DNA of 64,000 nucleotides from Arion vulgaris (Eukaryota; Mollusca; Gastropoda; Stylommatophora; Arionidae): positions 44,991,363 through 45,055,362 of the forward strand of contig CM036756.1 of the NCBI GenBank assembly GCA_020796225.1, given 5' to 3'. A model generated the notes under the pieces. The model was given only the letters and a program-made list of their open reading frames with translations, did no database searches and had not been told where the DNA came from. Made by a program: the position numbers and the translations under genes. This document shows positions 47,790 through 58,665 of the stretch, piece after piece (positions within the stretch are counted from its first letter, which is position 1; every line of letters starts with the position of its first letter).

Positions 47790-48402
47790 ACATAGGGCCT
47801 GCAAAATCTTTCTCCATACAACTCGCTCAATCTCCTCCATGGAATTGAGACCGATATTTCTTGCCTCTCTCACCAAAGTTCGTTTCAGGGTCTCCATAGG
47901 TCGACCGCTCCTTCTTTAACTCTTTGCATCCCACTGCAATGAATGCTGTAATATTCTTTGGTCATTTCTTCTCAAGTTATGTAAAACATATTTCTATCTT
48001 CTCCTTTTTATATCCATTGTTACTAGCGGTTGACCAGACATTTCTCTGATTTCATCACTTCTCCAGAATTCGTTCCATTTTAGGTTCATTATTTTTCGCA
48101 GACATCTATTTTCATATGCATTCAACTTGCTTTCTATATCTTTAGTCATTTTCCAACTCTCACTGGCATATGTTAGGATTTATACAAAATTTGAATTGAA
48201 AATTCTTAATTTAGTTTTAATACTAAACAACTTGCCATTCCATATTTTATTTGGACTTAAAAGCTGATGTTGCTTTAACAAATCGTATCATAATTTCTTT
48301 TTTAACATTTCCTGCGCAATCAAAATTGCTACCTAAATAGGTGAACTGCTCTGTCATTTTTATCATTTTAGATTCTAGTGTGATATCTGCATTACTTGCC
48401 AT
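47790..48402 (-). pseudogene. LINE RT thumb and tail, minus strand
   Basis: On the minus strand: TEQFTYLGSNFD (RT thumb-region motif) near 48345, AGNVKKEIMIRFVKAT, then the ENRCLRKI-like and WSTASNNG-like segments and a degraded basic RSTYGDPET stretch to about 47795. It is related to 3048-3435 and 51856-52268 but carries more of the upstream region. Several stops. No catalytic box is present. Confidence 0.78.
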
Positions 48403-49095
48403 AGGTGTCTCTCTTCACCCTTCGCCCCTAGGGAAGCATAGGTCCGCAACCAAGGCCTTCCAAGCCCGCCTATTCAAGGCCATCTTTTCCAGATCTCTTC
48501 ACTTCTCTCCGATTTTCTTGCATTCTGTCTCCAACTCCCATCTTCAGGTGTTCCGGGGTCTTTCCCTACCTCTATTGCCCTGGGGGTTCCATCGGAGAGC
48601 CTTTCTTGTGATGCTGTTAATGGGTTTCCTCAGTGTGTGTCCTATTCATCGCTACCTTCTGCTCCTTATCTCTTATTCCACCTGTCGGTGTCCTGTTCTA
48701 TCCCAGAGTTCCCTGTTTGTAGTCCTGTCATACCATCGCAGGTGGAGTATCCTGCGCAGACATCTATTGATGAATGTCTGAAATTTTTGGTGTTCCCTTA
48801 GTTGTTCTCCATGTCTCCGCTCCATATAGAAGGACAGTCTTTACATTTGAGTTTAATATCATTATCGTAGTTTTATTCCTGATCATTCTTAAACTCCATA
48901 TGTTCTTCAAAATGGCAACGGCTGGTCTTGCCTTTTGTATTCTAACCCTAACACCTTCATCTAAGCCACCTTGACTGTTGATAACACTTCCCAGATATGT
49001 CAATGTTTCCACCTCCTTTAATGGTGATCATCTCAGCATGATCGGGTCATATGTGTCTTCATTATATTTGTCTTCTCATAGTTCAACACAACACG
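48403..49095 (-). pseudogene. Second LINE RT tail of another subfamily, minus strand
   Basis: The frame 48764-49012 (minus) reads METLTYLGSVINSQGG, then NVKTVLLYGAETWRTT (the YGAETW thumb motif). It continues after a frameshift as NRCLRRILHLRWYDRTTN and a degraded [16 protein letters not shown] basic tail (48480-48600). This combination (RWNPQGKRKRGRPRNTW in intact relatives) marks an RTE/jockey-type RT distinct from the neighbouring 47790-48402 fragment. The two fragments abut. Confidence 0.82.
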
Positions 49096-50150
49096 TATTG
49101 GCGATAGTAACAGAATCAAATACAAATTCAATTAAAGTATAGATTTAATACTTAATCAAGACACTTGGGCCACTAAGTCTGTTGTTTGGTGAGCAAATGT
49201 TTGATTAAAGTCTTACACATTTATATCTGGTTGCGAAAAAGACAACAACGTTCCTACTATAAAAAGTGCGTTTCAAAACGTTCGGTCAACGATTGACCTC
49301 AAATATCTCTATATTCATTGCAGGGATGAACGTGATTTTTGCATGTGGTGTTGTATTTTCGATGTCCCAACGATTGTCTAAAATTCAATGTTGCAGGTAG
49401 TGTACTTTTCTTGCAACGGCGAATTCCTTTGATCTTTTCAAACCTAGTAATTATCTGGTGCTGGAAGAAAATAATTTACTGTAAATTTTAAAAATCACAT
49501 ATTTTCGGCATAGGCGTATGTACAATTCGAATTTTGGAGGGTGAGATAACTCATATTATATAAATCATATAAAGTGTTTACTCACTTTGATGAGCCTAAC
49601 ATTTTGTAATACACCTATGCTCTGAAAACACAAACGGTAAATTGTAACTAAACACACCGGAAGGATCATTATACATTTTTTAAAGTGCGATAAAGCGATT
49701 GAAATCGGGAAAACCACGTGAAAAACGTGCAAGTCGTGGAACTTGCAACATCTCACAAATATGAAGGGGTAATACTTCTCATTATATGGTTGGCTAAGGA
49801 GATGGTCACTTTTATATACTTTACATACAGAAAATTTTAAACCATATGTTTGTTATTGAGTAAAAAATATCAACCTCGGGACATTACGATCATTAGATCA
49901 TATGCAAAGTTACAACAATTACGGTCAAGCGGTTGCAGAGATATTAAATTTTCCCCGCGGAAAATTAATTTGAAGCGCACTATAACACAAGCCGCCACTG
50001 ACAGACAGACAACAAAACAACTCTGCGGTCGAGCACCTCGTGTTCCGTAGCAACTCTCTAAAACAATAGTAACGTTATTGAAGTGTCAAAGTATTACGTC
50101 TAAACATGCGTGTGCACTCAATGAATTGATAAACAGAAGTAGAGAAATGG
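49096..50150. other. Unassigned sequence
   Basis: Unique-looking, with no coding motif or repeat recognised. Confidence 0.45.
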
Positions 50151-50154
50151 TGAT

Positions 50155-50392
50155 GAGTTGGGAATATCTGCGAAAGAAATAGTCGAGTGTCACTAGACAA
50201 GCCCTTTAGTGGAACCCGCAAGGAAAACGGAAAAGATGACGTCTTAAATAGATCTGAAAACTGAGTCGTCTTGAAGAAACTGGAAGATACTGGACTATCA
50301 TGGGAAGTCAGAAAGAAAACGACCAGAGACCAAGAAATGTGGAGGACAACTGTTGAGACATTATGCTCCACAAGGAGCGGAGAGCAGTAAGC
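50155..50392 (+). pseudogene. LINE RT C-terminal tail
   Basis: Homologous to 20550-20804: GTCGAGTGTCACTAGACAAG, AACCCGCAAGGAAAACGG, then TTGAAGAAACTGGAAGATAC, GGACTATCATGGGAAG, a TTRDQEMWRTTVET-like segment and an RSGEQ end at a TAA near 50390. The basic RGRPR segment is destroyed, and AAATAGA again appears at the position before the Trp-rich part. Confidence 0.75.
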
Positions 50393-50393
50393 A

Positions 50394-50728
50394 TAAACAT
50401 AAGTGATAGACCCCTCAATGACTAGTAATATGAGACACACCATACTAAATGCAATATGTCATTAGATGTGGCTCTATAAACATAACTGATAGACCCCTCT
50501 ATGACTAGTAATATGAGACACACCATACTAAATGCAATATGTCATTAGATGTGGTTCTATAAACATAACTGATAGACCACTCTATGACTAGTAATATGAG
50601 ACACACCATACTAAATGCAATATGTCATTAGATGTGGTTCTATAAACATAACTGATAGACCACTCTATGACTAGTAATATGACACACCATACTAAATGCA
50701 ATATGTCATTAGATGTGGTTATATAAAG
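50394..50728. repeat. 83-bp tandem repeat, 4 copies, starting at a LINE end
   Basis: The unit contains ATAAACATAACTGATAGACC, CTCTATGACTAGTAATATGA and AATATGTCATTAGATGTGG. The first unit begins directly after the RT tail stop codon. Confidence 0.9.
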
Positions 50729-50769
50729 TGCGCTTTTGTGTTCATAAAAATCTAACCAGGAACACATAT

Positions 50770-50895
50770 ACACAAGTTCGTATTTACGGGGTTCGTGCTA
50801 TGTGCAAAACTCTCGACAGATGGCGGGCATTTCTGTCGACAGGGATGAAGACATATGGGGAAACTTTATGCAATGAAGTCCATCGTTTGCATGTA
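50770..50895 (+). mobile_element. SINE family B, 3' part
   Basis: GGGGTTCGTGCTATGTGCAA, CTCTCGACAGATGGCGGGC, ATTTCTGTCGACAGGGATGA and GGGAAACTTTATGCAATGAA match the 3' half of 37948-38165. The tRNA head is missing. Confidence 0.65.
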
Positions 50896-51850
50896 GACTC
50901 TTTTTAGATATCTGCACAAATGTGTGTCCTTATAATAAAAAAGTTATTTTCACTTGTTCTTGTATACTGTGGTACAGATTACCCCTTTGTGCCTCTTTGC
51001 GGAAATGCGCGTATAGTATTAATGACACTGTTTACATTGTAACTTCAAACTCATTAGAAATGTTATATCAGTGTCTGTTTCGAGAAGTCAACAATATGAT
51101 CCAATAACTTCACACTAATTTAAATATACACCTTTAGCATAAAAGTCCGTGTCGCACTTATGACTTTTTTGTTTACCACGGTCAACGACGTTTGAAATTG
51201 GTGCGCTGGAAATACAAGAAGCATTCAGAAAACCACGGATTTCGTCCTGAATGTTGCTATTTTGTCATCAATGTATTAAGTGGCTGTAAACATTAGTTTT
51301 CTCCAACCAAGCCAATGGACACGTTAAATATAAAGCACAAAGAAGGAAACTTCTAAATGATACGATTGTTTGAATGGCAAAACAATTTTGTAGCGTCGGC
51401 AACATGTGTAGTTCACATGCAAGTTTTCAAGTTATTTCATCAAATCGTTACAAAGATACAAATTTTTATCTGTGTGCATGACAAGCTGAACCGACTATAG
51501 AACGATTATTTATTTGTTGACATTAAAAATTCGGATCGGGTTGTTTTATTCAAACAAAACAAATGACGTCTATTGGAGAAACCCTTGGTGTTGACTTTCA
51601 GTAGAAAAGTAATGGTTACTTTTCAAAGGTTTTAACTTCCCATCAATCCTTAGGGATATAATATTTGTCTAAGAAAACAAGTACTCAAATAGAAATTGAA
51701 ATTTTACAGCTGTGGTCTGGATACGAGAAATGACTAACACATTTTAGATATCATCATCCAGAATGATTGTGTTCATTTCTGTTTCCATTCTTCCAACTAA
51801 ATTATGAACTTTCAATTTAAATGTTGTTTCATTCTAACATATGCCAGCGA
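50896..51850. other. Unassigned AT-rich sequence
   Basis: No gene or repeat recognised. Confidence 0.45.
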
Positions 51851-51855
51851 GAGCT

Positions 51856-52268
51856 GAAAATGACTAAAGATATAGAAAGCAAGTTGAATGCATTTGAAAA
51901 TAGATGTCTGCGAAAAATAATGATAAATTGGAACGAATTTAGGAGGTGATAAAATCAGAGAAATGTCTGGTCAGCCACTAGTAACAACGTTTATAAGAAG
52001 GCGAAGATGGACATATGTTGGACAAACCTTGAGAAGAAATGTTCAAAGAATATCAAAGCAGACATTGAAGTGGGATGCAAAGGGTTCAAGAAAGAGAGGA
52101 CGACCTAAAGAGACCCTGAAACGAACTTTACTGAGAGAGGCAAGAAATATATGTCTTAGTTCCATGGAGGAGATTGAGCGAGTTCCCAGGATAGAGCGGT
52201 ATGGAGAAATTATTTACAGGCCACGTGTAACATATAACGGTACGAGAGGAATTATTATATCCTTCTAA
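51856..52268 (+). pseudogene. LINE RT C-terminal tail
   Basis: MTKDIESKLNAFENRCLRKI, then (after a frameshift near 51945) REMSGQPLVTT, RRRRWTYVGQTLRRN, the basic GSRKRGRPKETLKRT and EARNICLSSMEEIERVPR, to the stop at 52266-52268. It is the best-preserved member of the subfamily also at 3048-3435 and 47790-48402. It abuts another LINE, which begins in the middle of its RT domain, after about 15 bases. Confidence 0.85.
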
Positions 52269-52282
52269 CTCTTATAATGTAG

Positions 52283-53530
52283 ATCTATACTCATGCTTTA
52301 TTGACTACTCAAAGGCATTTGATTGTGTAGAGCATCAGGAATTGTGGAAGATTATGGGAGAAATGGGATTCCCATTACATTTGATACAGATCATAAGAGA
52401 ACTTTATAGGGATCAAATGACGACTGTAAGAACATGGGATGATACATCAGACTGGTTTGACATAAGGCAGGGAGTCAGACAAGGCAGCATTCTGTCGCCT
52501 TGTCTATTTAACATATATGCAGAAAACATCATGAGGAATGTTACAAAAGATAGCGTAAAAGAACAATACGATCCTTTTATTATCATTGAAAGCAATGGCA
52601 AACTACTGAACGTATAAGTGGTGCCTAGAAAATCAACGACTCATTTACTGTGGTTGATGGCTACGTCCTTTAGGATATGCCACGATTTTCATTTTCATAA
52701 TCGGAGGAAGAGAAATACATGAACTAAGATACGCTTACGATACAGTGTTACTGTCAGCATCACAAAAACGGATTGAGAAATTATTAGGAGAAGTGAAAGA
52801 TAAAAGCGAAAAACAAAATCTATATCTCAATGTGGCAAAAATAAAAATAATGACAACAGATAAAACGAACATGACAAATGATATTTTTATCAACGGAGAG
52901 AAAGTAGAAAATGTGAACAGTTTTGAATATCTTGCTTGGTTCACTGCTATAAAAAAAAAATAACAACTGGTGGAAATGGGATGAAGGGAATTAAAAGAAG
53001 AACAAACATGGCTTTACAAAAAATTTAACGACTCAAAGCAATATGGAGCGGAACTGATAAGAAAACAATGATCAGAATACTAAGAGCATGCATATTCCCA
53101 GTGGCAACGTATGGGTGTGAAGCATGGACATTTAATAAAGCAGTGGAAAACATATATATGCTTTTTAATATAAGTGTTACAGAAGAGTCCTTCGTATATC
53201 TTGGACAGAGAAGAGAACAAATAGATCTAACCAGAAAGAACTCAAAATCAAAGAAAACTGCCTGATGCTACAAATAAGAAAGAGAAAATTGAGATATTTT
53301 GGACATATAAAAAGACATGAAGGGCTGGAGAAGACCATCATGGAAGGAGGCATACCAACAAAGATAAGAAGAGGAAGACCACGGAGAAGATGGATTCAGG
53401 ATGTAACTGATGGTTTGAACATGACGGTTGCAGAGGCGGGACATCTAGCCTATGAGAGAGAGAATTTCCTGAGGACTGTTGGGGTGGCAAAGTTCTGCTC
53501 AGGACAAGCTACTTGATGATGATGAACTCT
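52283..53530 (+). pseudogene. LINE reverse transcriptase, catalytic box mutated
   Basis: This is the largest RT piece in the window. It begins in the palm with DLYSCFIDYSKAFDCVEH (catalytic Asp block), then QGVRQGSILSPCLFNIYAE (52465-52520). The catalytic box YADD reads YAYD (52730-52741), so one metal-binding Asp is lost. Next come ENVNSFEYLA, MIRILRACIFPVATYGCEAW (53068), LRYFGHIKRHEG, RRGRPRRRWIQDVTDG and VGVAKFCSGQAT to the stop at 53514-53516, followed by GATGATGATGAA. Stops and frameshifts near 52615, 52960 and 53263 add to the damage. The endonuclease part is missing, as expected for a 5'-truncated copy. RTE-like; confident as a non-LTR RT. Confidence 0.92.
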
Positions 53531-54283
53531 AATTTTCACTTCTTTTTTTTCAGTTTTCCTTTTCTAAATTTTGTTCCTTTATTTACTCTCTCTCTCATTT
53601 TTCCTTCTCATTCCGTTTCATGTTTTCTTTTTCAGTTTGCCCTTTTCCCCTTATTCAGTTGTAATTACTGCTGATATTGTCCCTGTGTTATCATTGATAC
53701 GAACGGTGTTTTCTCAAGCACAATTGCCCCTGATTAGTATTGCTTTAGCCGTCATTACCACGGCTATTAATGCTTCAATCATCTTTGCTAATACTGGCAT
53801 TAGTTATGTCACTCCAGAGCCTCAATATGCCTGTGTAATTTAGTTTGTATGAAAGGCGAAATATGAAAATACGAATTTTACAAAGCACACAAACTGCGTT
53901 TCGATCAAAAGGTGTTTATTAAGCAAAGAATAACAGACAACACTGATATAAGGAACGTAAAGAATAACAGACAACACTGGATAAGGAACGCAAAGAAGAA
54001 GAAGACAACACTGGATATAAAACGATGCTCCTATATGGAAAACAGAGAATAAAAACAGTAAAAAAATAAATAAATATATACTTAACATGTAACAATAAAG
54101 ATATAAACAAACAAACAACAAAACGGATAAGTGCATCAAAAATAGAGTTGGTGGGCGGGATCTCTGTGATGAAGTGATCAATCCGTTTACGTTGCGTTCT
54201 GAATGTCATGGGTTTCATATACGGACTAAGGATGGCAGTGCCAAATAGCAAGTTTACCAACCTCTGTCTTTTCAGGAGGCCAA
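53531..54283. other. Unassigned sequence, possible SINE B head
   Basis: AAGAATAACAGACAACACTG is repeated two to three times at 53925-54015. GATCTCTGTGATGAAGTGAT and TGTCATGGGTTTCATA (54158-54220) faintly resemble the family B tRNA-like head. The 90-113-codon frames here have no recognisable domain. Confidence 0.4.
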
Positions 54284-54293
54284 AACCCTCATA

Positions 54294-54543
54294 CTTCTTC
54301 TTCGAATGCTCCATATCGACCACTTGTCAACCACTCTGTATGATTTGTATGTGATCTGAGCCTAAGAGTGATTGTACGTTGTGCCAGTTATGCGCCAACA
54401 AGTAGGCCAGAACATCCGATTTCTGCTTTCTATTTACTAGGGTAGCATCCATAAGGCCTACATCAGTCGCCTCTTACGACAGTCATTGTAAGTTGCAGTG
54501 CACTATTCTTTGCTTCCCTTGCGGGCCCCGGCACCACACGGGC
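54294..54543 (-). mobile_element. SINE family A, full copy, minus strand
   Basis: About 250 bp flanked by a perfect 10-bp duplication, AACCCTCATA (54284-54293 and 54544-54553). The minus strand begins GCCCGTGTGGTGCCGGGGCC, has CTGTCGTAAGAGGCGACTG and ends in a (GAA)n tail. Confidence 0.9.
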
Positions 54544-54639
54544 AACCCTCATATTGAGAAAATCTACAGTAGACTGGAAGACAAACACTGGATATGATTT
54601 TCAAAAACACTTCATCAAAGACATAAGCAGAACAGACCA

Positions 54640-54887
54640 GGTCATTTCGTCTATGTACCGGACAGACTCAACAAACACCTAAATAGACTAGGAATAAGTC
54701 AATAGCTCTCTGCCGGTGTCAACAGGCTGAACAGACACCGGAGCATATCCTGCAAGACTGCCATCTCCTGTGTTAGCTGAGAAGCAACATGTGGCCACAC
54801 CCAGTCGAGCTGAAAAATAAGCTTTGGGGACCCCTGACAGACCTGAAGCTGACCGTCCAGTTTGTGGTCTACAGTAACAACGCATAA
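54640..54887 (+). pseudogene. C-terminal zinc-knuckle-like tail of an RNase H LINE
   Basis: CRCQQAEQTPEHILQDCHLL has the C-x-C...H...C arrangement that closes I-type retrotransposon polyproteins after RNase H. It is interrupted by one TAG (54774-54776) and continues in the same frame as LRSNMWPHPVELKNKLWG and DLKLTVQFVVYS to the stop at 54885-54887. The final DLKLTVQFVVYS segment is the seed of the following 59-bp array. Confidence 0.8.
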
Positions 54888-55347
54888 CCAGAGCAGACCT
54901 GAAGCTGACCGTCCAGTTTGTGGTCTACAGTAAACTAAACGCATAACCAGAGCAGACCTGAAGCTGACCGTCCAGTTTGTGGTCTACAGTAAACTAAACG
55001 CATAACCAGAGCAGACCTGAAGCTGACCGTCCAGTTTGTGGTTCTACAGTAAACTAAGCGCATAACCAGACAGACCTGAAGCTGACCGTCCAGTTTGTGG
55101 TCTACAGTAAACTAAGCGCATAACCAGAGCAGACCTGAAGCTGACCGTCCAGTTTGTGGTCTACAGTAAACTAAGCGCATAACCGAGAGACCAAGTGATC
55201 AGTTTGGTCACATAAACAGCAAACCGAGCGACCTGAAGCTGACCGTCCAGTTTGTGGTCTACAGTAAACTAAACGCATAACCAGAGCAGACCTGAAGCTG
55301 ACCGTCCAGTTTGTGGTCTACAGTAAACTAAACGCATAACCAGAGAT
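54837..55347. repeat. 59-bp array made from the LINE coding end, about 8 copies
   Basis: The unit contains GACCTGAAGCTGACCGTCCA, GTTTGTGGTCTACAGTAAAC and GCATAACCAGAGCA, that is, the last codons and stop of the preceding LINE plus a few bases downstream. One copy near 55180 is heavily rearranged. Confidence 0.93.
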
Positions 55348-55351
55348 CGAT

Positions 55352-56125
55352 GAAGAAGTTTAGTTTAGTTTAGTCGTCGGATCACCATCACTGCACGTCG
55401 AACAAATTTGTCCATAAGTACTCCGATCTCTCCCTCAGTATGTCCTTCAGCTTGTGCCGACTAATGACACCGGTTCTTTGTTGGTTTACAATTCTTCTTT
55501 GTCTGCCAGCGGAGCGTTCTTGTCGAGCTACACCACACTTAACTTTGAGTTCTTGCAGTCTGGTTAGAGTTGTAGATTCACCGCTATTACGTGAATCATG
55601 TACACGTCCTCTCTCCCTTAAAGAATTTATAATATCAGCCTGGTCCATTGCTCCCCGCTTTGTACAGCAGCCATACCTGCAAGTCTATCCGCACGTTCAT
55701 TCCCCTCTACACCTGCATGCCCTGGCACAAAAATAAAAGTGATCTTTGTCAGTCTAGACCTCCCAAGCGACTCCATCCAGTGTCTCCTAGCCCATCCTGT
55801 TTCAATCTTCCTGAGAATAATCATTGAGTCACTGAGAAAACATGCATAGATAAAAGTCTGTGATTCCAGCCAAATCATCGCTTTAGTAACCGCCATGATT
55901 TCCATAGTGAGACTGCTCGTAGTCACGGCAAAAAACCACACCTCTCTTCCTTCACAACATCTCCTCCGACCTGAGCAGTGAAAGCCCACGAGCTCCGCAC
56001 ACGTCGAATCACCGAACCATCCGTATAAATGATTACATCATGCTCAGATGCGTTCTCAGAAATTAATGCCTGAACTGCTGCCTCCACAACAAGTGGGTTG
56101 TGTTGTCTGCATTCTTTATCAAGTT
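55352..56125 (-). pseudogene. RNase H-bearing LINE 3' end, minus strand
   Basis: Minus-strand RNase H domain: YTDGS (first catalytic Asp; 56018-56032), MEIMAVTKAMIWLES (Glu), FLSDSMIILRKI (Asp), then FVPGHAGVEGNERADRLAG (His and last Asp; about 55670-55730). A frameshift near 55640 leads into AMDQADIINSLRERGRVHD and the C-terminal frame ending RSEYLWTNLFDVQ at 55388. The 3' end is a TTTAG-type pentamer tail at 55352-55372. Truncated upstream at about 56125, where a SINE follows. More complete than the homologous copy at 1727-2595. Confidence 0.88.
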
Positions 56126-56184
56126 GAAGATGAAGAAGTATACGGACTGAGTCATTTTGTTCAAGACTGCGTTTTTCCCGAGAA

Positions 56185-56315
56185 CCTATGTATTGTTGCT
56201 GGAGCTACGGAGTTCGTCCTTTATGTAATACTCTTGACAGATGACGTGCCAGATTTCTATAAAGAAATGCGCTTTATAGGAAAATGTGGTGCAACGAAGT
56301 TAATCCTTAAACGTA
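56185..56315 (+). mobile_element. SINE family B, 3' part
   Basis: TATTGTTGCTGGAGCTACGG, AGTTCGTCCTTTATG, ACTCTTGACAGATGACGTGC and TGCAACGAAGTTAATCC match the 3' half of family B. Head missing. Confidence 0.6.
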
Positions 56316-56479
56316 ACAGCTTTTTTAATTTTATTTTTACATTACTTTCATGTAATCTCATTTTACTTTAGGTAAATAGTTTTTTTTAAAAACGTCTTCT
56401 CTATTAGTCTGTTTGACTATTTAACATCGAGTTTATTGTGGGTATCGGAGTTATCTCTTTAGTTCTTAGAACGATGTAT

Positions 56480-56755
56480 TTATCAACATCATCAAATAGC
56501 TTGTCCTGAGCAGAACTTTGCCACCCCAACAGTCCTTCGAAACTTATTTCTCTCTCATAGGCCAGATGTCCTGCCTCTGCAGCCGTCATGTTCAAACCAT
56601 CAGTTACATCTTGAATCCACCTTCTCCGTGGTCTTCCTCTTCTTCTCTTTGCCGGCATGCTTCATTCCATGATGGTCTTCTCCAGCCCTTCATGTATTTT
56701 TTATATGTCCAAAATATCTCAATTTTCTCTTTCTTATTACTAATAACTTTGTAGT
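56480..56755 (-). pseudogene. LINE RT C-terminal tail, minus strand
   Basis: Minus-strand RRRGRPRRRWIQDVTDGLNM, TAAEAGHLAYERE and LGWQSSAQDKLFDDVD, very close to the plus-strand copy at 53340-53516. The upstream YFGHIK region is frameshifted (56690-56750). The terminal tail is the short CATCATCAA at about 56483-56496. Confidence 0.85.
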
Positions 56756-56833
56756 AATATTAGTAAACGTTGTATTACTCATTTCAAAATGTGTATCTAC
56801 CTATGTGTTTGTTTATTTGTTTGTATGTGTGTG

Positions 56834-56837
<4 letters not shown>

Positions 56838-56886
<49 letters not shown>
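56838..56886. repeat. (TA)n microsatellite
   Basis: About 45 bases of TA after a GTGTGTGCGTGTGTG tract. The 128-codon frame across it has no domain. Confidence 0.9.
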
Positions 56887-56892
<6 letters not shown>

Positions 56893-57164
56893 TCGTTTCA
56901 CTATATAAGCACTAAAGCGTATAGTCTGTACTTATGCAACAGTGTTAAAATCTTACCTGATATCCTATGTCACATGTTTGATCTAGTAGAAAGACACGCT
57001 ATTTCTTTGTATTATTACTATATTTTTTTCTATTTACACATTGTCTCTAAAACGCTTGTCCTGATAGTCAGTGGTTCTAAGAGGTATAGGTTCAGCTTGC
57101 ATGTTTATCTTGTGTGTCCCCATGAGAACCTCTCACATTTGTGTAATATTAGTTAGTTTGTTTG

Positions 57165-57340
57165 ACTACTTATCTTCATGAGAGTTTAATGGGGGACCCT
57201 CGCCGGTCCTACAGAGTTTGTGCACTGTAGCTGAGATCTTCCTGTGTGAGAAAGAGATCGGAGCACACATGGTTACTCATCGAGGTGCAATGATGATGGT
57301 CCTATCAATCAAATTACTCAATAAATCAATGAGAGTTGAA
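57165..57340 (+). mobile_element. SINE family C, 3' part
   Basis: ACTTATCTTCATGAGAGTTT, CTCGCCGGTCCTACAGAG, GCTGAGATCTTCCTGTGTGA, GAGATCGGAGCACACATGG, then GATGATGGTCCTATCAATCA and an ATCA-type tail. This is the mirror of the body next to the (TTGA)n tail at 38338-38450. Confidence 0.7.
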
Positions 57341-58010
57341 AGGGCAAATTCATTTCTGAGTTGATTAAAAATTATGAAACCTCGCCTGAGTAACTGCTGG
57401 CACATTCAGTTCTTTTAAAGAAATTGATATACATGTCTTCGCTGTGAGTGCAGTCATTTTAATTATGTAAAAGTGAGATACAGAATGAATTAATTATCTC
57501 GACGGGGCTTATCCTGAAACCCACGCTCCAAAATAAGCAGTGGAAGATCAAACAATGTATGAAGAAAAACACTTTTATTCGTTCCCACGCTATGGATTCC
57601 GGATTACCTCCCAGCAGACAGGAATATGTCCCCCAGCAGACAGGAATATGTCCCCCAGCAGACGTCTCCAAAGCGGAAATAACATCTAAACAACGAACAA
57701 ACGCTTATGTCATCTTACAGGACGTTGACCTACATACGTAGTACTAGACAGTTATCAATAAACTTGCAACATCTAACTCTGTGCATTCAATATCATGCAA
57801 TTTTTTTTTTTTTAAATAGAAATTGCGTATATTATTTTGAGATTGTTTGTATCCCTGTCATATCAGTTTCTTTTGTTTTTCGATTTCCCAAACAATCTCA
57901 TATTTCATATTATTAACAAAATGCAAATGTTTTTTCTTCCGAAGACAGACAGTGAATGTGTGAGCTAGTTCGTGTCTGCGTTTTACAGTTGCTTCTGAGT
58001 TGCTTAACAA
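57341..58010. other. Unassigned sequence with a 22-bp repeat
   Basis: CCCAGCAGACAGGAATATGT occurs two to three times at 57608-57662. Nothing else recognised. Confidence 0.5.
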
Positions 58011-58014
58011 CAGC

Positions 58015-58310
58015 CAACTATAAACCCATGTGCCTGTCGACTCGGGTAAGAGTTATGAGAAATCAGACCACAACCTGTCACGTGACCTCGCATTCCAGTA
58101 TTGTATATAGATGAATGTATTTTTAAATCAAAACAAAATGTTACATCAAAGTTGTATTCTGCAACAAGTCAAGTGCAACAATAAGAAATATCAACAGTAT
58201 AAATATTTTTCACCAATAAATAACAATAGACTCACAGAATTGAGTAAATTTGCAAAAAAGCTTGCAGTGTTCTATCAAACATATATAAATTCCAGCCCCA
58301 GCCCCCTTTC
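58015..58310 (+). mobile_element. LINE 3' UTR, copy 3
   Basis: Shares ACCTCGCATTCCAGTATTGT, AGAAATATCAACAGTATA, AGCTTGCAGTGTTCTATCAA and TTCCAGCCCC with the 3' UTR copies at 21045 and 29172. Confidence 0.6.
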
Positions 58311-58660
58311 CCCAGCTGAAACTAGGTCAGGGGTTTCCCCGAGAGTCCGCAGGCCCATAAGTTTATAGTTGGCTATGGCTTAACCCTTTCACTCCGTAAT
58401 GTTTTGTTTACGCCTATGCACACTTATATTGCAACGTTTGAAATGAAAATCATGGCATATCTTTTACAGGACGTCGCTACCAACCACAGTAAACGAGTTG
58501 TCGATTTTTCTAGGCGTCACGTATACGGTCAGTACTTTGCTGGTGCTTTCTGAACATTGCAACTACTATACTGACTTTGAATACTGCCGTTTGTGTTATC
58601 TGAAAAAATACCACAAGCCACTATAACGGCACAGAAGAGCGAATTGGTTAAGGACATCAC
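58311..58660. other. Unassigned spacer
   Basis: No recognisable gene or repeat. It leads into the 18-bp array. Confidence 0.4.
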
Positions 58661-58665
58661 TCCAG

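Noticed and set aside
53571..53843. 90-codon hydrophobic frame as a small membrane protein gene
   Set aside because: No recognisable family, follows a LINE end, and low-complexity pyrimidine-rich DNA explains the hydrophobic start.
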